DNA of 64,000 nt from Aricia agestis (taxonomy: Eukaryota > Arthropoda > Insecta > Lepidoptera > Lycaenidae), in the NCBI RefSeq assembly GCF_905147365.1, contig NC_056418.1, positions 14,693,262 to 14,757,261 on the forward strand, written 5' to 3'. Made by a program: the position numbers and the translations under genes. Every line of letters begins with the position of its first letter. Position 1 is the stretch's first letter. The notes under the pieces are model-generated. The model had not been told where the DNA came from. It did no database searches and saw nothing but the letters and a program-made list of their open reading frames with translations. Of the stretch, positions 31,831-43,571 are shown one piece after another.

Positions 31831-32139
31831 AATATCTATGGACGCTTCACACCACGTCAGTCTGGCCCCGTGCTAAGTACCTAAAGGACTTGGGTTACGG
31901 GTACCTGACAACGGAAATATATTCAATACGTTTATACTATACATATATTTAAGATTTTTATTATATCATACACATATTTAATATACATCCAGACCCGGGA
32001 ACATTGAAAACTTTTTGTTCCGTCAGTGGGATTCGAACCCGCGACCCCCGGCTTGAGCTACCAACGCGCTCAGGGATTCGAACCCGCGACCCCCGGCTTG
32101 AGCTACCAACGCGCTCACCACTGAGCCACAGTGGTCGTC
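31831..32139 (-). mobile_element. tRNA-derived SINE with internal promoter-half duplication
   Basis: Minus-strand copy of the 12588 type. The 45-bp block GGGATTCGAACCCGCGACCC to ACGCGCTCA is present twice in tandem (32028-32072, 32073-32117), so the copy has two B boxes and one A box (CACTGAGCCACAG). The 3' end is AATATCTATGGACGCTTCAC on the window strand. Confidence 0.9.
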
Positions 32140-32742
32140 ATGGCTCATGAATTACAGGTTTATTTATGAGAGATTTAATGATGAAATGTTATCGGCATAT
32201 TATTTCGAATATCATTTATTGAAAAAATAAGATGTTTTTTATATTGAAAAAATAACAGGCCAGTAAGGATTTGGCTGTTACTTATTATTTTTTATGTAAT
32301 TTTTCGAATAATATATATCAGAACGTTCACGTTCACGATTTCATACTTGCTGAAACGATTATTTAAGCATTTTTCTACAGTGTTTATTTGGTATATAGGC
32401 ATTATTAATGATTTAACACCAATAACAAAATCTCAAAACGTAAACAACCGACTGTGTAAATGAACTATCGTATCGCTCCCGCTTATTATGTCACAACACT
32501 AATATTAAGTAAACAATAAAATTACCTCCACCAGTGCGGGAAGGGGTGGAATGACCCTGTGATCTCTGACGGGCCTTTCAGCTCGTTACCCGCAAGGAAA
32601 GGAAAAAAGTATCAATCAGTGCGTTATCAGGCCGAAAGACCTTAGCACGATTTTAATGCTTTATCGAGTAGCTCTTAAAGTCCTAAACTCAATCGGGCGT
32701 TTAAGCCTTATAACGCAGCGAACGTATTAATATACTATAAAA
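32140..32742. other. Unassigned stretch
   Basis: No gene or known repeat is recognised. Confidence 0.4.
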
Positions 32743-32850
32743 CTAAATGACGCCCGAAACTAAGTTGCGCCAAATTTCGTTTATGTCGGGTACTATACAT
32801 TTTCCTGGGATAAAAAGTATCCTATTAATATAATAATATGTCCCTGTCTG
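32743..32850 (-). mobile_element. Lep1-type Helitron 3' fragment
   Basis: ATGACGCCCGAAACTAAGTT and GCGCCAAATTTCGTTTATG, then GGGATAAAAAGTATCCTATT. The 5' part is missing or scrambled. Confidence 0.7.
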
Positions 32851-34218
32851 GTAAACGAATTTTGCAACGAACAGAGAACAAAACATTGTATAACCATTAC
32901 ATCGTGTAAATAGTAATTGTATTAGTAAAGGACCTATTTACAAAAAAGAAAATAAACGCAAATGTAAAAAGAATTTCCTAAACGAAATTCCGAACCAATA
33001 AAGAGTAAATTAACAAAATCTAAGATACAGATAGTGGTTTAGAGAAATAAAAGTGTAGAAAATACACTCAATTGGGTCCATTTAAGTCGGTCGCTGCAAA
33101 AAACGTGGGCAAGTCGAAACAAAATGGCCGGCGGGCTTGTTAAAATGCCACGTTTAATTTAACGCTCGTATATATTTATTTGCGCCTACTGATTACGATG
33201 GAACATGTCCAAGACAACGTCCACGGCTACATTGATCGGCCTTTGTCTTGTATTTTTTCGCAAATAGAATTCAGCTCGAGAGAAAACTTTTCGCCGTTTG
33301 GGTAATCATTTTTATTCTGTTTATTTTTCAGGTGGCGTGCTGCGGAGTCCCGACTCTCGAGGAATGGCAAGATAAACAGTGGTAAACTGAAGAAACTTCT
33401 AATAAGTTACTTAGATCTTATTTTTAGGCTGCGCAGACAAATGTTTCGGCATTTCGAGGCGTAAAAAAAAACAAATTGTCAAAACGTTTGAACGTGAAAT
33501 GCGGCGTGTTGACAATTTAAATTTAGAACGTCGCGCGTCGTGTCGTCGAAAGTGAAATGAATGCGACGGGTATACATCAGAGTGTTTCGAGGCTCGCGAA
33601 ACTTTAGGCGTCTATTGCGGCTATATTTTTCACCTAAACGTTTTACGCAAAGATAACAGTTGTCAAACGTACGAGCATTTTTCTTTAGCGCCTTGTTTTA
33701 CGTACAAAGTTAAGTACTGAAACATTTTTGCTATTTTTTATGATTTTAATACTTTTTTCTTTATTTAAGTATTTTCATAATTAAAATACAATCAAAGCGA
33801 AAACACGGTGCTATGCTACTATAAAATTTTAGCGCAAGCCTCTTTCAGAAATAAAAGTTAAAGTATAGATTAATTCCCTCTCTATACGTTTATTTACACC
33901 AACACTTGCATACAAGCCAACACCTCGAATCTACATATCCATGCCAAGCCACAAAAAGTGGCCACATGACGTCATAGCCTTGCTGATATCCATTACGTCA
34001 TTAGATATCATTTATCACCGGTACAATCGCGATCTAAGCCCTAGGTGGACTGAAATATTAGGCTTTGTACGCTCGAGTGGAAAATCGGCATGCTCAAGGA
34101 CTTATGTAATTTGTTACTTATAAGTTTAAATTGCAACTTAAACTAGGTTTAACTAACCCTCCTTACTATAAAAATTTCTGCAGAAACTTAATTATCACGA
34201 GTACCTTTGTTAGTTTAA
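32851..34218. other. Unassigned stretch with one exon-like segment
   Basis: No dispersed repeat is recognised over 1.3 kb, which is unusual for this window. At 33332-33381 a 50-nt segment is bracketed by a good acceptor (TTCTGTTTATTTTTCAG) and a GTAAAC donor. There is also a CG-rich patch at 33500-33610. Whether a host transcription unit is present cannot be told. Confidence 0.35.
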
Positions 34219-34660
34219 CCGGGATATAAAGTACCTTATATTTCCTGGTACTCAAAATATAATAATATCTATGGACGCTTCACACCACGTCAGTCTGGCC
34301 CCGTGCTAAGTACCTGAAGGACTTGCGTTACGGGTACCAGACACCGAAAAAAATATAATATTTAATACTTTTTTACCATACATAAATATTTAAGATTTTT
34401 ATTATATGATACATGTGTATTAAATATGTATTTAATACACATCCATGACCCAGGAAGTTAGAAAACTTTTTGTTCCGACGGCGGGAATCGAACCCTGGCT
34501 TGAGCTACCAACTGCAACAGCCCACCAACTGAGCCACATAGGTCGTCTAAGTATCTCCATAGTACTAAATTTCAGCAAAATCGGTTAGCTTGAGCCATGA
34601 AGAGGTAACACAGACAGACAGACTTTGCATATAATACAATATATAACATTAGTATGGGTT
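34219..34660 (-). mobile_element. Lep1-type Helitron split by a tRNA-type SINE
   Basis: 34219-34258 (ACCGGGATATAAAGTACC, TCCTGGTACTCAAAATAT) and 34549-34660 (AAGTATCTCCATAGTACTAA, GTAACACAGACAGACAG, AACATTAGTATGGG) join to a minus-strand Lep1-type body. The break is within the family's CTCAAAGTATCTCC motif, and AATAT/AGTAT at the two edges may be a short target duplication. The 3' hairpin end is lost. Confidence 0.75.
34259..34547 (-). mobile_element. tRNA-derived SINE in a Helitron
   Basis: It is complete by both ends (ATATCTATGGACGCTTCACA on the window strand to ACTGAGCCACATAGGTCGTC). The B box complement is GGGAATCGAACCC, with a ~10-bp deletion between B box and anticodon region relative to 31831. 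Confidence 0.88.
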
Positions 34661-35260
34661 AATTATTATAATTTATAAGGTATTTATTTATATTATGAAC
34701 CAATTTCGTCCACAGGTTTATACGAAGCAATGGAGACGTAAGCCGTATGACACAACTAGTATAGATAATACCTTGTAATCTAATATCAACTGCACTGTTT
34801 ATTATCACACCTGCACCTTCTCTTATCAACGACATAAATTATTCATTATGTAAACTATGTTGTGGTTCCACTATTTCGAGGGATTCCGAGATCTTATCAG
34901 CTTGGAATTAGGGTAGAATGCTAATTATTATTAATTTAGCAATGATTGTTACTGACCTACGCCATCTTGGATCTTGGATTGAAACTCGGTAGTCGGGTTA
35001 TTAGAGCCCACGCTGCGAAAAAAATTGAACTTACAAGCATTATCATGGGCGTAGAAGATAAATTAAACTTCAATTCTGCGCAGAATGAAGTGTTGGAAAA
35101 AAAATATATTTTCATTCAGATAAATAAAAATAAATTTCATGATTTTTTTGTTTCAATATCGATCGAAACAGGTATCTATCAGGTTAAAGGTATCTCTAAT
35201 CCCTAGCTAAAATCCTATGTTCGCCCATGAGCATTATTATCATTATCAGATTTTAGAATT
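34661..35260. other. Mostly unassigned; repeat shared with 1690-2050
   Basis: CTGCGCAGAATGAAGTGTTG and CGAAACAGGTAT match the diverged repeat near 1830-2020. An 86-codon frame at 34946-35206 overlaps it and is not considered real. Confidence 0.4.
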
Positions 35261-35690
35261 TATAGGGGTTTAAAAATAACCACTCAGACAGCGACAGTAC
35301 CCCACGCTCCCTCCAGAGAGGGAGTGAACGATCATCGAGGGCTGATGGTGGTTGTACCATCGCCCGCCTCACGCTCAGGGCACCGCGCCACGTCTCCTCA
35401 TCGCGGCCAGTGGTGATCTCACATAGTGTGATGATCTCGTGAAGAGCTTACTATAGAAATGATCCTATGAAGTAAGGTCTTGTCGAAAGTCTGCGAACGG
35501 GGGCACGTCATTATACCGGCCGCGTTTTCGATAGCGCGATGTAGGAATAGAGGTGACCTTGACAGCGGCATCTAGTGTGTCATCGCCGAACTAAAATGAA
35601 CTTGCGCGTGCGCACTGCGCAGATACTGTGAATATTTAGTACTTGCTATCATCTACAATATTATTGAATTTTAAAGCATAGGTAATTAGT

Positions 35691-35765
35691 TAATTAGTAA
35701 TTACCATTGAGATATACAAGTAGTAGTTCTTATATCTCACTGGTAATTACTAATATTAGAATTCT
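35691..35765. repeat. Hairpin in the arm spacer
   Basis: AGTAATTACCATTGAGATAT pairs with ATATCTCACTGGTAATTACT across a ~15-nt loop. Its counterpart is in the right arm near 39245-39315. Confidence 0.75.
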
Positions 35766-37811
35766 CTAGAACTTGGAAGTATTAAAAATCTGTCATTTTT
35801 GAGTCATTACAGTAAATAAGTGGACACTGCAGTAAATTAATGACATGACATGGAATCACTTTGCTTAAAGGTTTTTAATAGCCGCTTATAACCGGAAAAT
35901 ATGGAAAAGGATTATTACAGGAAGAGAGAAGAGATCCACAATGCTACAGAGTATGTATCTTTAAAATATGTCTTTTTAATGATATTATTGATAATGATTT
36001 ATAGGGTGTTAAAATGACCACTCAGACAGCGACAGTACCCCACGCTCCCTCCGAAGAGGGAGTGAATGATCATCGAGGGCTGATGGTGGATGTACCATCG
36101 CCCGCCTCACGCTCAGGGCACCGCGCCACGTCTCCTCATCGCGGCCAGTGGTGATCTCACATAGTGTGATGATCTCGTGAAGAGCTTACTATAGAAATGA
36201 TCCTATGAAGTAAGGTCTTGTCGAAAGTCTGCGAACGGGGGCACGTCATTATACCGGCCGCGTTTTCGATAGCGCGATGTAGGAATAGAGGTGACCTTGA
36301 CAGCGGCATCTAGTGTAGTATCACCGAACTACTTCGGCGTTTAGGACCCTTGATAACCATGCGCGTGCGCAAACGTGCGCTCTGACCTCGATAGTAAAAC
36401 TACAAATAAATACTGATTCTAGTAGCGGTTCAGTAAAAATATAAATTTAATAATAACATAAATATGTCTGTTTCATAAAATTAAAGATTAGGAATTAAAA
36501 ATTAAATAAGTTAGAGTTAATACATAATTATTATCTGATATATAATATTATACCTATCTATATTTATACCTATCTATATTAAGTATATAATATTATACCT
36601 ATCTATATTTTTATTTTTTACCAATAAATTACAAAAAAAAATTGTATAAGGAAACTAATTCAAAATGTAAACCAGAACTTTTATGTGTAAATAATTTAAA
36701 GTTGAAATAAACTTGAGTCGCGAAAAGAGCTTGCGAAAACATAATAATTTAATGAATCCAATACAATGTAGAAATGAAAATGTATTTTCTCTAATTACTT
36801 AGGTATTTTAAAAGGCAGTTGTCTGAGCAATTAAAGAGATGCTAAGCGGCCGGTAATTACTGCCTCTATCACAATTAAACTCAATCTTTGAGTCCCCGAC
36901 AGCCAACTTATAATTTTTTACTGAAGTTTGCGACTTTAGGTGTACTTTATGTCGGCCTGGATGATGTAGGTTTACAGATGTCGCGAATCTGATTAATAAC
37001 AAGTTTATCAGTTACAAACCCTTCATTATTGAGTCTGAGAAAATAAAATAAAAATATTTTTTATATATACGATTGCTTAGTCGTCCACATAAAACTTAAT
37101 TGTTAAATTATGGAGTTGTTTACTGTTATATGGGGCTAGACTTTTGCCGCTACTAAAAAATTAATCATAACTTTCTTCAGAATGATGTCGTACTACATAA
37201 ACATACACTATAATGTCACATACATGACCTACATAATATTATATCATCATCACTTATATCTTATCAGTTGTTTAATGATTTGTGGATTCACTACCATTTT
37301 AATTTTATCTTTATAAATGAAATATTCAAATAGACTATATCGATAAGTGAGCGAGCGCAGCACTATTCAACTAATTTATATACATATTAAGTATTGTGAG
37401 ATTTTAAACATTCATTTAAAGTCTGACATAAAGGGTCGTTTGTTAACATCTTTTCCACCAAACCCATTCACGTCAGTAATGGGAATAGGCACGCTAATGT
37501 AATTGCCTACTTTTTTACTTTTTACCCCTTTTAGAACGGCACAAACGTAGGCCTAATGTTTCAGCGAGAGATTTTGCACGCTAAACAAAAAGTAATAAAG
37601 TCTATTTTCACTTGCAGCTGCATGATATATGTTTATGAGTATGAGTTTTAGCGGGCTATAGACTTAAAAGTTTTCTGTATTTGATCCTCTTATGTCTAAC
37701 TACAAACTCGGTTTTGTTAAATTGAATATAACCGGTTCAAATCGCAGTAAACATGATGCAGTTACTTCTTCCAGACTAATTACCTACGTGCTAGAAGTCT
37801 TAATAATCCAT

Positions 37812-38029
37812 ATCCATACTTATTTTATTAATGCGAAAGTGTGTCTTTCTGTCTGACAGTCTGTCTGTTCATCTTCACACTCAAACCGGCAAACTGATTT
37901 TGCTAAAATTTGGTCTAGAGATACCTAAAGTTAAGGGAAAATACACAGAATACTTTTCATTGCGGAAAGTTGTACGGTTCCCAGGCGATAAACGAATTTT
38001 GGCGCAACGGAATTGCGGGCGTCATTAGT
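37812..38029 (+). mobile_element. Lep1-type Helitron in the loop of the large inverted repeat
   Basis: ATCCATACTTATTTTATTAA at the left with the following GCGAAAGTGTGTCTTTCTGT; GGCGCAACGGAATTGCGGGC and GTCATTAGT at the right. The middle CCCGGGAAAGG region is diverged. Both ends are present, so it inserted intact. Confidence 0.82.
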
Positions 38030-38112
38030 GCAGAAATAAATTTAGACCTAATCTACTAAGTAAAACCTATATCTCAAAAGTTCCTAAACTTTCTTGTGCA
38101 CTATAGAACGAA

Positions 38113-38188
38113 CCCAGTGTGTATCGTTATCCTAAGACTCCTCTAAAGGACCCAGTGTGTATCGTTATCCTAAGACACCTCTAAAGGA
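38113..38188. repeat. 38-bp tandem duplication
   Basis: CCCAGTGTGTATCGTTATCC and the following AAGACTCCTCTAAAGGA occur twice, starting at 38113 and 38151, with one base different. Confidence 0.85.
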
Positions 38189-39803
38189 CACAATATAATA
38201 TTTATTAAGTCTTCTGGCCTCGTTAATAGATATAGTAAGCTTATCAAATAGTATCTGCATGAGAAGTAACCAATTATTATTTATAGGTATAATATCACAA
38301 GTAAACGAGATTTCACTATCTATTTTTAGCACCTAATACGTGGTTAATATAATCAAAAGCCTTAACAAAGTCGTTCCACATAACATTAGTAAATAAATTA
38401 TAAGTAAATAATACTGATAGTACTGATGATTTCACAACGAAGACATAATAATATTATAAAAGGCTTTCAAGGAATTACAGCAATTTTAAAATAAAATAAT
38501 ATAATTATTACACATCTAAATTGTTATTTCCATGTTCATACACTTTATGAATAAATATTAAATATATTATATTAACTTTTGACAACATTGACTATAATTT
38601 GCAAATAATTTTGTAGATGGCAGCTCATACGCCTATCATTTTCACTATCGGCGCACGCTCAATGTCATTTTATTTTGTCGATCCCACGCTAGATGTCACT
38701 GTCAAGGTCGCCCCTGTTCCTACATCGCGCTATCGAAAACGCGGCCGGTACAATGAGGTCCCCGCGATCGCCAATATGCGATAAGACCTTACTTCATAGG
38801 ATCATTTCTATAGTAAGCTCTTCACGAGATCATCACACTATGTGAGATCACCACTGGCCGCGATGAGGAGACGTGGCGCGGTGCCCTGAGCGTGAGGCGG
38901 GCGATGGTACAACCACCATCAGCCCTCGATGATCGTTCACTCCCTCTCTGGAGGGAGCGTGGGGTACTGTCGCTGTCTGAGTGGTCATTTTAACAGCCTA
39001 TAAATCATTATCAATAATATCATTAAAAAAACATATTTTAAAGATACATACTCTATAGCTTTGTGGATCTCTTCTCTCTTCCTGTAATAATCCTTTTCCA
39101 TATTTTCCGGTTACAAGCGGCTATTAAAAACCTTTAGCAAAGTGATTCCATGTCATGTCATTAACTTACTGCAGTGTCCACTTATTTACTGTAATGACTA
39201 AAAAATGACAGATTTTTAATACTTCCAAGTTCTAGAGAATTCTAATATTACTAATTACCATTGAGATATAAGAACTACTACTTGTATAATATATCAATGG
39301 TAATTACTAATTAACTAATTACCTATGCTTTAAAATTCAATAATATTGTAGATGATAGCAAGTACTAAATATTCACAGTATCTGCGCAGTGCGCACGCGC
39401 AAGTTCATTTTAGTTCGGCGATGACACACTAGATGCCGCTGTCAAGGTCACCTCTATTCCTACATCGCGCTATCGAAAACGCGGCCGGTATAATGACGTG
39501 GCCTCGTTCGCAGACTTTCGACAAGACCTTACTTCATAGGATCATTTCTATAGTAAGCTCTTCACGAGATCATCACACTATGTGAGATCACCACTGGCCG
39601 CGATGAGGAGACGTGGCGCGGTGCCCTGAGCGTGAGGCGGGCGATGGTACAACCACCATCAGCCCTCGATGATCGTTCACTCCCTCTTCGGAGGGAGCGT
39701 GGGGTACTGTCGCTGTCTGAGTGGTCATTTTTAACACCCTATAATGGATTCCTATAATAATTATTGACATGTATTTATATTATGTTGTTTTCGCTGCGTG
39801 GGC

Positions 39804-40229
39804 CAGTGTTCCCAACTTAGGGGTTTTTCCCCCAGATTTAGGGGTTAAATAAGTGAGATGGGATTTTTTTAGGGGTATTTTCAGGGATTTTTTTACTTTT
39901 TAATAATTATTGATATTATTAAATTGTTGATATTAATATTAATTATTTCTTGACCTAGCGACTTCTAGCGACATCTATAATTACGTCATTGAATAATAAG
40001 ATGTACGACTTCAAAACATCTGAATCTTCAGATGAAGATGAATTATTTAACATATTAAATCAATTATTATAATAAAAATATTTAAAAACATATTTCAGTA
40101 TATTATTTCTAAACTATTATAAATTTATATATATGTGCATATTTTAGGGGGGAAACAAAAAATTAAGGCGATTTTAGGGGTTTTTGACACCAATTTAGGG
40201 ATAAATATTTTTGAGAGGTGGTAACACTG
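39804..40229. mobile_element. hAT-like element with perfect 8-bp target duplication
   Basis: GCGTGGGC stands at 39796-39803 and again at 40230-40237. Between them the ends are CAGTGTTCCCAACTT and GGTGGTAACACTG, imperfect inverted repeats. Subterminal AGGGGTTTTT/TTTAGGGG motifs repeat at both sides. It is 426 bp and AT-rich with no transposase. An 8-bp duplication with CAGTG ends is diagnostic of the hAT superfamily. Confidence 0.9.
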
Positions 40230-40954
40230 GCGTGGGCTCTGTGACATAATATGAACTTTACTTTTGGATCTTCGTATTTTCTTCTCTCATTTATATCATG
40301 TTCAAAACGTAGGCAATTTAGCAATCTGATATTATTCCATCAAACAAACAAAAGCTGCTGAGTGGGGAGTTTTTATAACCTCATTGTAAAGTTAACAAAC
40401 TTAATCTCTCAATTCATACAATGGCTACAAACTTCTTATCTACTAAGTGAATATTCCTATAGATATCTTCGTCTACATAGTACATAGTAAACCAATACGT
40501 GCAGAAAAATAGTATGGAGGCAATAAATCACAAATTGAGCAATCAGCGTACTCCTGTATACTACTGCTCGGTAATTCTACAATAAAACGTCACGAATGTT
40601 GCTTGTTTGTTTTAATAAAACTTTGGAATTTGGATGCAATTGCTAATCATCATCACGCCATCAGTCGTGTTTGTTCGTAAGAAGTAAAAAAAATAATAAC
40701 CAACAGTTTAGTTTTGAGTTTTGACTTAAGTAGTCCTTCCTTTAGTTTTTATTGCGGAGAAATTAACGATTGATAAATGTGCTTTACCGCCATCGGGACT
40801 CAGTATTTCCATAGCAAAACATAACAATCAGCCTATGTAACAAGACGTGTAAGTTTCTTTTATAATTAAGTATATATTATTTAAATCAAATTGTATGAAT
40901 TATATTCTCAAGTAGGTTTAATTAGCATATACATTTCGTATGAGATCTTAGGGT
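40230..40954. other. Unassigned stretch
   Basis: No gene or known repeat is recognised after the 8-bp duplication. Confidence 0.4.
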
Positions 40955-41355
40955 GCTGAATATTATAAACGCAAAAAGTGTGCCTGTCTGTTTGTCGCTT
41001 AAACGGCTGAACCAATTTAGATGAAATTTGTGATTTTTTTCTATTGAGAAAATTTTAACATATCGTGTTTTTGCTCAGATCGAATTTTTGGAAATATAAT
41101 GTAGTATCTAATTTTAGAATATGAAACAATTTGGGGCTTATTTTCAAGTATAAAAATGAATTATAAAATTTTGGGTTAGTCGCCCCTAATCCCCAAGCGG
41201 CACCCGGCTGTCGCATAACAATTGAAAATCTATTGTGTCTGCGATTCCAACGATGGAGGTATTAGAGACATAAGATAGTTTTTGTTACGGTAAAATGTAC
41301 GTTTACCACAGGATAAGCGAATTTCGGGGCAACGGAGTTGTGCGAGCGTCATCTC
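40955..41355 (+). mobile_element. Diverged Helitron-like element
   Basis: AATATTATAAACGCAAAAAG and TGCCTGTCTGTTTGTCG at the left; AAAATGTACGTTTACC, GCAACGGAGTTGTGC and GCGTCATCTC at the right. The body is longer and different from the Lep1 type; it may be two merged remnants. Confidence 0.5.
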
Positions 41356-41912
41356 TTTTAAAATAAACTTTGAACCACACCACTAATAAAAGTTTAAAAC
41401 TGAAACTTGTACGAAATATGAAATGTACATTGAATTTATGTGGTGTTATCTCGACGTGTTGGACGACGTCCATGTCTCGTCCCGACTGACAGCAGGTACA
41501 GAACTTGGGCCGAGTTGGGCACGTCATTCTTACCAAGTTTTATAACCTCAAAATTCTAAAAATGTCAGCAAAATAACCATCAAAGTTCCGCACTCGGAGA
41601 AATTTAGTTATTAGTTAACTTTAATGAAATGAAGAGTTTGACTGATATGGGGCTTACGTAAAAATCTTCATTCAATTACAGTTAAGTAATTATATTCGTC
41701 TTTGAGTTTATGATAAAAAAAATAGTTAAGTAGATAGTTTTTTTTTTCAAAGTTAGATAAAATAAATACATGTTTCTAATTATCCGACACATGCAGTGAC
41801 ATAACAATAAAGCTAGCCATGAGAAATATCATACTATTGTAGTATATTAAAGAAAATAATGAAATGAGTAAAAATTAAAATTCATCAATCCGTAGTAAGC
41901 CAATATATAAAT
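41356..41912. other. Unassigned AT-rich stretch
   Basis: No gene or known repeat is recognised. Confidence 0.4.
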
Positions 41913-42124
41913 AACTAGATGACGCCCGCAACTCCGTTGCGCCAAAACTCGTTTATCGCGTGGGAACCGGACATTTTTCCGGGACAAAAAGTATCCTAAG
42001 TCCTTTCCCGGGACTCAAAGTATCTCCATGCGAAATTTCAGCCAAATCGGTTCAGCGGTTTGGGCGTGAAGAGGTAACAGACAGACAGACAGACACACTT
42101 TCGCATTTATAATATTAGTATGGA
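41913..42124 (-). mobile_element. Lep1-type Helitron, best complete copy
   Basis: On the window strand: ACTAGATGACGCCCGCAACT, CCGTTGCGCCAAAACTCG, TTTCCCGGGACTCAAAGTAT, TTCAGCGGTTTGGGCGTGAA, an ACAG tract, CACTTTCGCATTTATAATAT and TAGTATGGAT. Read on the minus strand, the terminal hairpin GCAACGGAGTTGC lies 11-12 nt from CTAGT, as expected for Helitron rolling-circle termini. No Rep/helicase frame, so non-autonomous. This copy is the reference used for other entries. Confidence 0.92.
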
Positions 42125-42286
42125 TCTAATATAAAAAAAAAACTTATTATTTTTTAAACTTAATGTTTTTAACTCGAGAACGGCTTAACAGATTAAGCTA
42201 ATATTAGTCTTGAAATATTCGTGAAAGTTCTTCTGGTAGGTATATATTAGAAGGATAGTGATACGAACTTTACCGGGTCATCTAGT

Positions 42287-43115
42287 TAGGGTTCCGTACC
42301 TCAAAAGGAAAAAACGGAACCCTTATAGGATCACTTTGTTGTCCGTCTGTCCGTCCGTCCGTCTGTCAAGACCCTTTTTCTCAGGAACGCGTGGAGGTAT
42401 GAAGCTGAAATTTATATCAATTACTCAAGTCTACTGTCCCTAGAAGCTGTGAAAAAATCAAACTTCTAAGCCAACGCAATCAAAAGATACAGCCGTTTAT
42501 GCCGCAAATTTTCGACACTTGCAAGGGAATCAAAACCTACAGGGTGCTTCCCGTGAACTCAGAATCTTGAAATTTGGTACGAAGCAACGTCTTATAGCAT
42601 AGATAAAGGAAAAATTACGAAAACCATAAATTTTTAGTTACATCACATAATATATTTTTTTTAATAATTTTAAACTTACTACCCATTTCCTCATAAACGC
42701 GTAGAGGTATTAAATTGAAATTCATACCAAATACTCAGGTCTATAATACCTTTAAGCTGTAACAAAATCAAACTTCTATGTCAACGCAATCAAAAGAAAC
42801 AGCAATTTAAGCTGCATATTTTGAAACTCGCAAGTACTCGCAAGGGAATCAAAACCCAAAAGGGTACTTCCAGTCGACCTAGAATCTTGAAATTTGGCAT
42901 GAAGCAACGTTTTATAGCACACATAAAGGAAAAATTCCGAAAACCTTAAATTTTTAGTTACATTACAAAATATATATTTTTTAATAAATATAAACTTATT
43001 ACTTTTTTCCTCATGAACGCGTAGAGCTATCAAGTTGAAATTCATATCAAATACTTAGATCTTTGTACGGAACCCTCGGTGCGCGAGTCCGACTCGCACT
43101 TGGCCGGTTTTTTTT
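42287..43115 (+). repeat. GGGTTCCGTACC-family repeat with internal 318-bp tandem units
   Basis: It opens TAGGGTTCCGTACC and closes CGAGTCCGACTCGCACTTGG followed by CCGGTTTTTTTT. Inside, units of about 318 bp starting near AACGCGTGGAGGTATGAAG (42388), AACGCGTAGAGGTATTAAA (about 42706) and AACGCGTAGAGCTATCAAG (about 43016) are tandem, two full and one partial. The copies at 571 and 46890 have a different interior, so the ends are shared but the body is modular. Confidence 0.75.
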
Positions 43116-43228
43116 ATATAAAAAATTAAAATATTATGATGATTCTTATACCGTTTGCATAAAAGTCCTCTCAGTCTCAAGGGTATAAAAACATCATAGA
43201 TTCAAAATCGTTGAAAAAGTATACGTAA

Positions 43229-43571
43229 TACGTGGGAGAGCCATGCTTCGGCATGAATGGGCCGGCTCGACCGGAGTAATACCACGTTCTCACAGAAAAC
43301 CGGAGTGAAACAGCGCTTGCGCTGTGTTTCGCCGAGTGAGTGTGTTTACCGAAGGCCCAATCCCCTACACTATTCCCTCCCTTACCCTCCCCTATTCCCT
43401 TCCCTTCCCATCCCTACCCTCCCCTATTATCCTATTCCCTCTTAAAAGGCCGGCAACGCACCTGCAGCTCTTCTGATGCTGAGAGTGTCCATGGGCAACG
43501 GTATTTGCTTTCCATCAGGTGACCCGTTTGCTCGTTTGCCCCCGTATTTCATTAAAAAAAAAAGAAAAAAA
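43229..43571 (+). mobile_element. SINE (ACGTGGGAGAG type), complete
   Basis: It has all parts: head, CGCTTGCGCTGTG hairpin, long CCCTTCCCATCCCTACC tract, CTGCAGCTCTTCTGATG, CATCAGGTGACCCGTTTGCT and an A-rich tail interrupted by G. Confidence 0.9.

Larger units (their letters stand above)
35261..39743. mobile_element. 4.5-kb inverted-repeat (foldback) element with compound arms
   Basis: The left arm 35261-36340 holds two direct ~330-bp units (35261-35590, 36000-36340) around a ~410-bp spacer. The right arm 38690-39743 is the same arrangement inverted (units 39411-39743 and 38690-39002, spacer 39003-39410). Each unit begins TATAGG(G)GTTTAAAA or TATAGGGTGTTAAAA and contains CCACTCAGACAGCGACAGTA, CCACGCTCCCTCC, CTCATCGCGGCCAGTGGTGA and CCGCGTTTTCGATAGCGCGA. 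Spacers are near-identical between arms. The fourth unit (38690-39002) is a diverged version. The loop 36341-38689 has no transposase frame and holds a Helitron (37812-38029). The outer ends TATAGG...CCTATA suggest a TA-type target, but the family is unknown to me. Confidence 0.9.

Noticed and set aside
34946..35206. 86-codon frame
   Set aside because: It overlaps a diverged dispersed repeat also found near 1830-2020, where the frame is not kept.
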